Assembly: GCF_900086725.1 (NCBI RefSeq)
Contig: NZ_LT574838.1
Location: 1,561,617 to 1,625,616 of the forward strand
Origin: Bariatricus massiliensis
GTDB lineage: Bacteria > Bacillota > Clostridia > Lachnospirales > Lachnospiraceae
Direction of reading: 5' to 3'
Length of the DNA stretch: 64,000 bases
Shown: positions 59,540 through 64,000 of the stretch, in pieces
Position numbering within the stretch: the first letter of the stretch is position 1
How the letters are laid out: every line of letters begins with the position of its first letter
The notes under the pieces: model-generated
Told to the model about the DNA's origin: nothing
The model's input: the letters and a program-made list of their open reading frames with translations, nothing else
The model's database searches: none
Translations under genes and position numbers: made by a program

Positions 59540-61504
59540 TTAATTAACCTGCATAACGGCCTGCTCTATTGCCACCTCGGCGCTATCGCCGCCTACTTGA
59601 AACTCATAACTCTCCCCTTGTTTCAGTTCTGCCGTCGATATGGCAAACCACTGTGCTTCCTTTTCCGTCGTGTACTGTGCAAGTACATTTCCGTTTTGAT
59701 CCGTCAAAGTGACCTCGGTTCCGGCTTCAGCCACATGCGTCAGGCTTCTGACAATCACGGGCTGAGTGGAGGTATCGCTTGGATTCTGAATCATTCCAAG
59801 GCTTCCGTCTGCCAAAAATGTTCCTCCGGTAATCTTGCACTCCGACGCAAAGTCCAACGTACCGTCTCCCCCGCTTACGGGACCGTGGACTGTAACATTC
59901 CCGCCGTTTATATAGATGTCGCCGTTGGCGTCCAAGCCGTCTCCGCTGGCATTCACATAGATATCTCCGCCATTGATAGTGAGAAGCGCTCCTTGGTCTT
60001 CATCCGCCATGCCTCCTCTCATCTGTTCCGGCTCAGCGGCACTATCACTGTCTCCGGCCGCATTTATTCCGTCATCACTGGCGATGACCTTTATATCCCC
60101 GCCATTTATCTCTATCTCAAAACCTTCCAGACCCTCATAGCTCTTCTGCACATCGACAGCTCCCCCGTTTACCGTAAGCTTCTGGTCTGCATGTACCCCG
60201 TCGTCCCCAGTCTGTATGCGTAAAGTTCCGCCCTCTATAATCACGTCTTGATTACTGTGTACCCCATCGTCACACACATCCAAAGTAAAGGTGCCTCCGG
60301 CTATTATTAAGTCTACATAAGATTTCAGCCCCTTTGTACTGGCTGTCTCCGTAGTATCTCCGGTATCCTCCGGCGTCTGCATTTTCTCTCTGTCTTGCGG
60401 TGTCTGGGACACGTCCTCTCCTTCCGGCATCTGGGACATGTCTTCTCCTTCCGGTTTCTCAGGTGCCTCCCCTTGATTCACGTCCGGAGGTGTTCCGTTC
60501 TCCTCTCCGTCCTGAGGCATGGTACGCTCTCTGCCGTCAGGCTGTCCTATACCGTCCATGCCGCCTGCCGGCATCTTCCCACCGCCTGCCCCGCCGGGTG
60601 TTTCTGCGTGCTGTACCGCCTCTTGGCTTCCGCCTCCCGTCACAATGTCGAACTCTCCATTGTTGATTCTAAGAAGGGTCTCAGCCTGAATGCCATCCGC
60701 ACCAGCCGTGATTGTAAATGCCCCTCCTTCAATAAGAATATATCCCTTATCTGTCTCGTCGATATTGGTAGACTTTATCCCGTCATTCCCGGCCTCAATG
60801 GTAAAATTGCCGTTTTTTACCGATACACTGTCCTTTCCCACAATACCATTATTGGCCGCAATGATATGATAGGTACCGGTGACAAATTTCAAATCGTCCT
60901 TACATTGAATTCCATTATTGTAGTTTCCATTGACCGTAAGGCTGCCGGTTCCGTTAAACGTCAAGTCGTCCTTGGCAAAAATCGCGGCCTTCGGTTCATC
61001 CTCCCCTTCTTCATAGAGGTATTCCTTTCCGTCCGTGACGGTATTCTCTGTATCTGGCGCAAGCGTGATGACCACATTGCCCTCCTTTATGTATACAGGC
61101 GCAGTGCTGGTGCTGGTCAAAGATATTCCATTAAATATCAATTTGACATCTCCCTTGTTTTCCACGTCAACTATCAGCTGGCCGTCGTCCAGCGTCCCGG
61201 TCAATACATAGGTGCCTTCCTGACTTATGGTGACAATGCCGTTCTCTGTCCGGACTCCTTCTCCCTCGGCCACAGCCGTCTTACCCTCGCACAATATTTC
61301 TACCGCTTCTTTTTCATCCCATGTATCGTCCAGCTTCTCTTTGCTGTATTTCCCTTCGGTCAAAGTAACTGTGCTTTTCGAGGCATGAAGGGAGCTTTCT
61401 CCGGCGGTAGTTTCCGTCTCGCCGCTGTCTGCAGCGCCGTTCCTGCACCCGGCTGCCAGCACTGCCATGCTGACACAAAGTACTAATATCCTTATTTTTT
61501 TCAT
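59540..61504 (-). CDS. Cthe_2159-like beta-helix carbohydrate-binding lipoprotein
   Basis: A 654-residue lipoprotein (signal peptide, lipobox LAAGC, Cys about 20). After a Ser/Thr/Glu linker, a long right-handed beta-helix made of repeats with DDGI/DDGV and NGG turns runs from about residue 85 to 620. An acidic Pro/Gly/Met/Gln-rich insert interrupts it (about 290-395, with a tandem EGEDMSQMP / EGEDVSQTP unit). The family (DUF4353, Cthe_2159) binds polygalacturonate or cellulose through Ca2+. It is last in the operon with DUF4956 and VTC genes; in other clostridia this set goes with CotH. Confidence 0.85.
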   Translation of the reverse strand: MKKIRILVLCVSMAVLAAGCRNGAADSGETETTAGESSLHASKSTVTLTEGKYSKEKLDDTWDEKEAVEILCEGKTAVAEGEGVRTENGIVTISQEGTYVLTGTLDDGQLIVDVENKGDVKLIFNGISLTSTSTAPVYIKEGNVVITLAPDTENTVTDGKEYLYEEGEDEPKAAIFAKDDLTFNGTGSLTVNGNYNNGIQCKDDLKFVTGTYHIIAANNGIVGKDSVSVKNGNFTIEAGNDGIKSTNIDETDKGYILIEGGAFTITAGADGIQAETLLRINNGEFDIVTGGGSQEAVQHAETPGGAGGGKMPAGGMDGIGQPDGRERTMPQDGEENGTPPDVNQGEAPEKPEGEDMSQMPEGEDVSQTPQDREKMQTPEDTGDTTETASTKGLKSYVDLIIAGGTFTLDVCDDGVHSNQDVIIEGGTLRIQTGDDGVHADQKLTVNGGAVDVQKSYEGLEGFEIEINGGDIKVIASDDGINAAGDSDSAAEPEQMRGGMADEDQGALLTINGGDIYVNASGDGLDANGDIYINGGNVTVHGPVSGGDGTLDFASECKITGGTFLADGSLGMIQNPSDTSTQPVIVRSLTHVAEAGTEVTLTDQNGNVLAQYTTEKEAQWFAISTAELKQGESYEFQVGGDSAEVAIEQAVMQVN

Positions 61505-61516
61505 ATTGATAACCCC

Positions 61517-62191
61517 TTATAATTCTTCCTGAAGCGCCGCTCTCCGGCCGCACACTATGGTAAGGTTCCCGTTGCGGCAGCGGAGCGCGTCAATCATCTC
61601 TTTTTCTTTTCCGGCATCCTTCAATGTAATCTGGTAGTCAAGCTCATACATGCTGCCTAGATTCACCGTCTTTACCCTCTGAAGGCTGCATCTGCTCGTA
61701 TATACTGGAAAAATATCATCAAAAATTTCTGTGTAATCCAAGTTTTCAGCTATGGTAATTTTTAAATGTTTTTCATTTTGTCTGGCCTCTCCAAAATTAG
61801 ATTTACCTAGAATCAAGAACACTATGCCCACAATTACTGTCATCACCGCCGCAAATGTCAGATAGCCGGTTCCCGTCGCCAGACCCACCGCCATGGCGAA
61901 AAATATACTGGCAATATCTTTGGATGTCCCGGGCACAGAACGAAACCGTACCAGCCCAAAGGTACCCAGAACTGCCACGCTCGTTCCAAGATTGCCGTTC
62001 ACGAGCATAATGACAAGCTGTACAAGCATCGGGAGCAAGACAAGTGTCATGACAAAATTCTTTGTGTAACCGCCCTGACTCATATAGACCACCGCAATCA
62101 CGAAGCCCAGCACCAGAGAAACAATGGTGCACAGTAGCGCATTTTGGATAGTTAAAGTTCCTTCTACACTGCTGAGTATACTTGTAAACAT
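61517..62191 (-). CDS. DUF4956 membrane protein
   Basis: About 224 residues from the ATG at 62191 (AAAAGGAG upstream). Three or four helices lie in the N-terminal half (about residues 18-40, 47-68, 72-92 and 95-125; LSVE-free hydrophobic stretches such as LVLLPMLVQLVIMLV), with LGTFGLVRFRSVPGTSKDIA between helices. A cytosolic C-terminal domain of about 90 residues follows. The family has no proven function; it recurs beside VTC-domain polyphosphate polymerases and CotH-type kinases and might be a channel or scaffold for them. Confidence 0.85.
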   Translation of the reverse strand: MFTSILSSVEGTLTIQNALLCTIVSLVLGFVIAVVYMSQGGYTKNFVMTLVLLPMLVQLVIMLVNGNLGTSVAVLGTFGLVRFRSVPGTSKDIASIFFAMAVGLATGTGYLTFAAVMTVIVGIVFLILGKSNFGEARQNEKHLKITIAENLDYTEIFDDIFPVYTSRCSLQRVKTVNLGSMYELDYQITLKDAGKEKEMIDALRCRNGNLTIVCGRRAALQEEL

Positions 62192-62961
62192 GATTCTTTC
62201 TCCTTTTCCCTCTGTTTTTTTCTGTTCTCTGACATCTGCTGCCCACCCGCTTCCCTGAGCCATGGGTGAAGTTCACCACTGAGGACTGAATTGGCATACA
62301 CGTTCCCATATTTTGAAAAAGATATGGGATATATCTGCAGCTCAGCCAGAATCCGCGAAAGCCATACCGGATACGCCATAGCTACCTTGATTTCCATCAA
62401 ATATGTCCCCGGATTCAAGCTGCGGCAGCCACCGGTATACCCCAGCTCCAAACGCTCGTAACGGCTCCGTATGTTCCGGTCAATTGTAATGCGAAGCTGG
62501 TCGTCTTCATTTCCCACATAAGCCACCCGATCATACGCAAGATACACCTGCGGCTGCGGTTTGTAAAACTGGAAGAAATAGTCAATCTCCCGCATAATCT
62601 GGTCACTGCCCTCCGGCAAGACCCCTTCGCTTACATATCTCTCTGCCTCTTTATAAGAAACACAGGTTCTCCGCTTGTAGACCACGCCTTGATATTTCTT
62701 CTTTATCTCCAGAAATATCTCGCTGTCCTGTGTGACCGTGCCGTACCCCCGCATACGGAATTTTTCTTTATACTTCGGCTTTTCCAGCGAACTGCGGATA
62801 AGCCCATAATTAGGTGTGTCAAAATAGATATTGTGAATGGTATGCAGGCCAAACTCGTCTTCATGAATTAATTCCTTCGTCTTTTGCAGAAATCTGGCAT
62901 ATTGTTCTTCCGACATTTGGTACTTCTTCTCCACCCTTTGGAATACACTGGCATTTCCCAT
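62164..62961 (-). CDS. VTC-domain (polyphosphate polymerase-like) protein
   Basis: About 265 residues from the ATG at 62961, which is 9 nt after AAGGAG; the ATG at 62970 touches the ribosome site. It is a single VTC domain of the CYTH/triphosphate-tunnel fold: basic and acidic tunnel residues in RVEKKYQMSEEQY, IYFDTPNY, EKFRMRGYG, FLEIKKKYQGVVYKRR and LMEIKVAMAYP. The yeast VTC4 relative makes polyphosphate from ATP. There is no membrane helix of its own; the downstream DUF4956 gene overlaps by 28 nt and may supply the membrane anchor. Confidence 0.88.
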   Translation of the reverse strand: MGNASVFQRVEKKYQMSEEQYARFLQKTKELIHEDEFGLHTIHNIYFDTPNYGLIRSSLEKPKYKEKFRMRGYGTVTQDSEIFLEIKKKYQGVVYKRRTCVSYKEAERYVSEGVLPEGSDQIMREIDYFFQFYKPQPQVYLAYDRVAYVGNEDDQLRITIDRNIRSRYERLELGYTGGCRSLNPGTYLMEIKVAMAYPVWLSRILAELQIYPISFSKYGNVYANSVLSGELHPWLREAGGQQMSENRKKQREKEKESCLQVYSAV

Positions 62962-63039
62962 ATATTTCATCTCCTTCCATTTGGTATTGTACTTGTAAAA
63001 TGTGGGGAAAATATGGGAAAAATGTGAAAAAATAATGAA

Positions 63040-63073
63040 ACACCCTGCAGAGAATAGGCCCTCTGCAGGGTGT
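63040..63073. terminator. Terminator after the phosphopantetheinyl transferase gene
   Basis: ACACCCTGCAGAG (63040-63052) pairs with CTCTGCAGGGTGT (63061-63073). On the minus strand it is followed by TTCATTATTTTTTC. The VTC operon promoter must lie in the remaining 65 nt. Confidence 0.85.
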
Positions 63074-63082
63074 AATACATGG

Positions 63083-63709
63083 TTATATCAATTCTATTTT
63101 CTTAGGCTGGACAAACATGCTGCTCGTGGAGCATACTGCTATTCGCGCGTCCTTTCTGGGAACAGTGTACTCCCGGAAAAAGTACCTGCCTTTCACAAAA
63201 TCCGGCTGTACGCACAGAGCTGGTTCTCCCTCTTCCGGTATTTCCAGCTCAAAGGAGTCCAGCCCCAGCTTCATTCCATAGCGGGTAGCCTTCATAAAGC
63301 TTTCTTTCAGCACCCAGAGCCGGTAGAACGCTTCCTTTCTGTCTTTTTCCTCCTGCGCCATCATCCACTCATACTCCTGCTGTCGAAAGAATCTTTTTGC
63401 CAGTGAATCCTTGGCGTCCTTCATCACCTCAATATCGCAGCCCACCTGTTCTTTCTCCGGGGCGATACTGACTAGGACATAGTCCCCCGAATGGGAAAGG
63501 TTAAACGGCGCCTCCTCCGCAGCTTCCGCCTGCTCCAAGGCCAGCGTATACAGCCTCCACGCACCGACGCTCAGCGCACGGTCTCTGGAAAAACGGATGC
63601 GGTCGGCTTTTTCTCTGCGCCACAGAGGAAGCGTATCATATATTTTTTGATAATTCTCCGGATTGAGAAGCGGTTCAATCTCTGCCCAATAGGTTAAGAC
63701 AGTATTCAT
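63083..63709 (-). CDS. 4'-phosphopantetheinyl transferase (Sfp type)
   Basis: A 208-residue protein with the Sfp/EntD-type motifs: Mg2+-binding VGCDIEVMKD (about residues 113-122) and WVLKESFMKATRYG (about 150-163), plus RFSRDRALSVGAWR near the N-terminus. It transfers phosphopantetheine from CoA to carrier-protein serines. It could serve ACP or a peptide/polyketide synthase outside this window; none is seen here. Its ATG overlaps the stop of the upstream alcohol dehydrogenase (ATGA). Confidence 0.92.
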   Translation of the reverse strand: MNTVLTYWAEIEPLLNPENYQKIYDTLPLWRREKADRIRFSRDRALSVGAWRLYTLALEQAEAAEEAPFNLSHSGDYVLVSIAPEKEQVGCDIEVMKDAKDSLAKRFFRQQEYEWMMAQEEKDRKEAFYRLWVLKESFMKATRYGMKLGLDSFELEIPEEGEPALCVQPDFVKGRYFFREYTVPRKDARIAVCSTSSMFVQPKKIELI

Positions 63710-64000
63710 GCACGCGCCGCAATCCGATAGATTGCCTCCGCGTCTTTCACTCCAAGCTTCATAAATCCGCCGATCGTATCCTCTTCTCCAAGTCCCAGAT
63801 GAGCCGCAAGCTTCTCAATATCTTCTTCCTTCGCTCCCAGCTCTTCAAAATTAGCGGGCATACCGATAGACTTCAAGAATGCACGGAAACGGGCGATTCC
63901 CTCTTCCGCCGTGCGCATAGGCTCTGCAAAATTCATATCGCAACCCCACACTCTTACCGCAAACTGTACCGCTCTGTCGGCGCTGTAGTTCTCGGCCACA
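63706..64000 (-). CDS. Iron-containing alcohol dehydrogenase, C-terminal part (cut by window edge)
   Basis: The last 97 or so residues of a group III Fe-dependent alcohol dehydrogenase, similar to clostridial NADPH-dependent butanol dehydrogenases (BdhA). It reads QFAVRVWGCDMNF, RFRAFLKSIGMPANFEELG, and ends IGGFMKLGVKDAEAIYRIA. The catalytic and iron-binding part lies beyond the window. The 3' end overlaps the phosphopantetheinyl transferase gene by 4 nt, so the two are translationally coupled. Confidence 0.9.
   Translation of the reverse strand, partial: VAENYSADRAVQFAVRVWGCDMNFAEPMRTAEEGIARFRAFLKSIGMPANFEELGAKEEDIEKLAAHLGLGEEDTIGGFMKLGVKDAEAIYRIAARA

Noticed and set aside
60395..61486. 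A 363-codon plus-strand frame within the beta-helix lipoprotein gene
   Set aside because: It is antisense to a well-supported lipoprotein with signal peptide and repeats; Cys/Arg/His-rich composition is typical of a shadow frame.
61803..62309. A 168-codon minus-strand frame overlapping DUF4956 and VTC genes
   Set aside because: It is a different frame of the same strand over two supported genes; composition is not protein-like.
1..64000. CRISPR arrays, prophage or insertion-sequence transposases
   Set aside because: No regularly spaced direct repeats, no phage structural or integrase genes, and no transposase frame were found.

Overview
The window looks like a chromosomal segment of a spore-forming, anaerobic Firmicute of the class Clostridia, most likely a gut Lachnospiraceae. 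Supporting genes are spoIIR, spoVG, a SipL-like SPOCS/LysM protein, the paired GlgC/GlgD glycogen enzymes, a DnaD/DnaI-type primosome pair, a CvfB-like RNA-binding protein, a K+-dependent-type membrane pyrophosphatase, a preQ1-I/QueT module and an NPQTG-anchored surface M64 peptidase. I see no prophage, IS transposase or CRISPR array.

Layout. 1-6.6 kb holds a large uncharacterised protein cut by the left edge, a divergent TetR regulator, a BceAB-like ABC transporter and the wreck of a second one (a permease N-terminus fused in frame to an ATPase C-terminus). The same 11-base motif lies at all four promoters, so this may be one TetR regulon. 7-14.6 kb holds a small unknown protein, the CDF/thioesterase/cvfB operon, and spoIIR-gntR-ispE-sipL-lipoprotein. 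14.7-21.3 kb runs on the + strand: methyltransferase, plsC, pncB, ddl, murF, HAD phosphatase. 21.3-27.4 kb runs on the - strand: a ketose module (allulose 3-epimerase, LacI, fructokinase), spoVG, glgD, glgC. 27.6-32.4 kb is murC and then dnaD-dnaI-prs, preceded by two perfect DnaA boxes. 32.5-36.9 kb is a compact operon that joins a VanRS-like two-component system to a YhaO/YhaN (SbcDC-like) nuclease pair. asnS, the M64 surface protein and the preQ1-controlled queT follow. 42.4-57.6 kb carries tRNA-Gly, a diguanylate cyclase with a MATE pump, a prolyl aminopeptidase, an EamA transporter, hppA, a second MATE pump, an SsuABC-like ABC transporter, recQ and a C39-like peptidase. 57.7-64 kb carries an ECF-like sigma factor with its DUF4179 partner, a VTC / DUF4956 / Cthe_2159-like cluster, a phosphopantetheinyl transferase and the C-terminus of an alcohol dehydrogenase.

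The most interesting non-coding content is two classes of intergenic structured repeat. One class (three copies) abuts the T-tracts of rho-independent terminators and shows compensatory stem changes between copies. The other is a cloverleaf-like array of contiguous hairpins enclosed by inverted repeats (two loci with different sequence but the same architecture). Functions are assigned from motifs and remembered families; no searches could be run.
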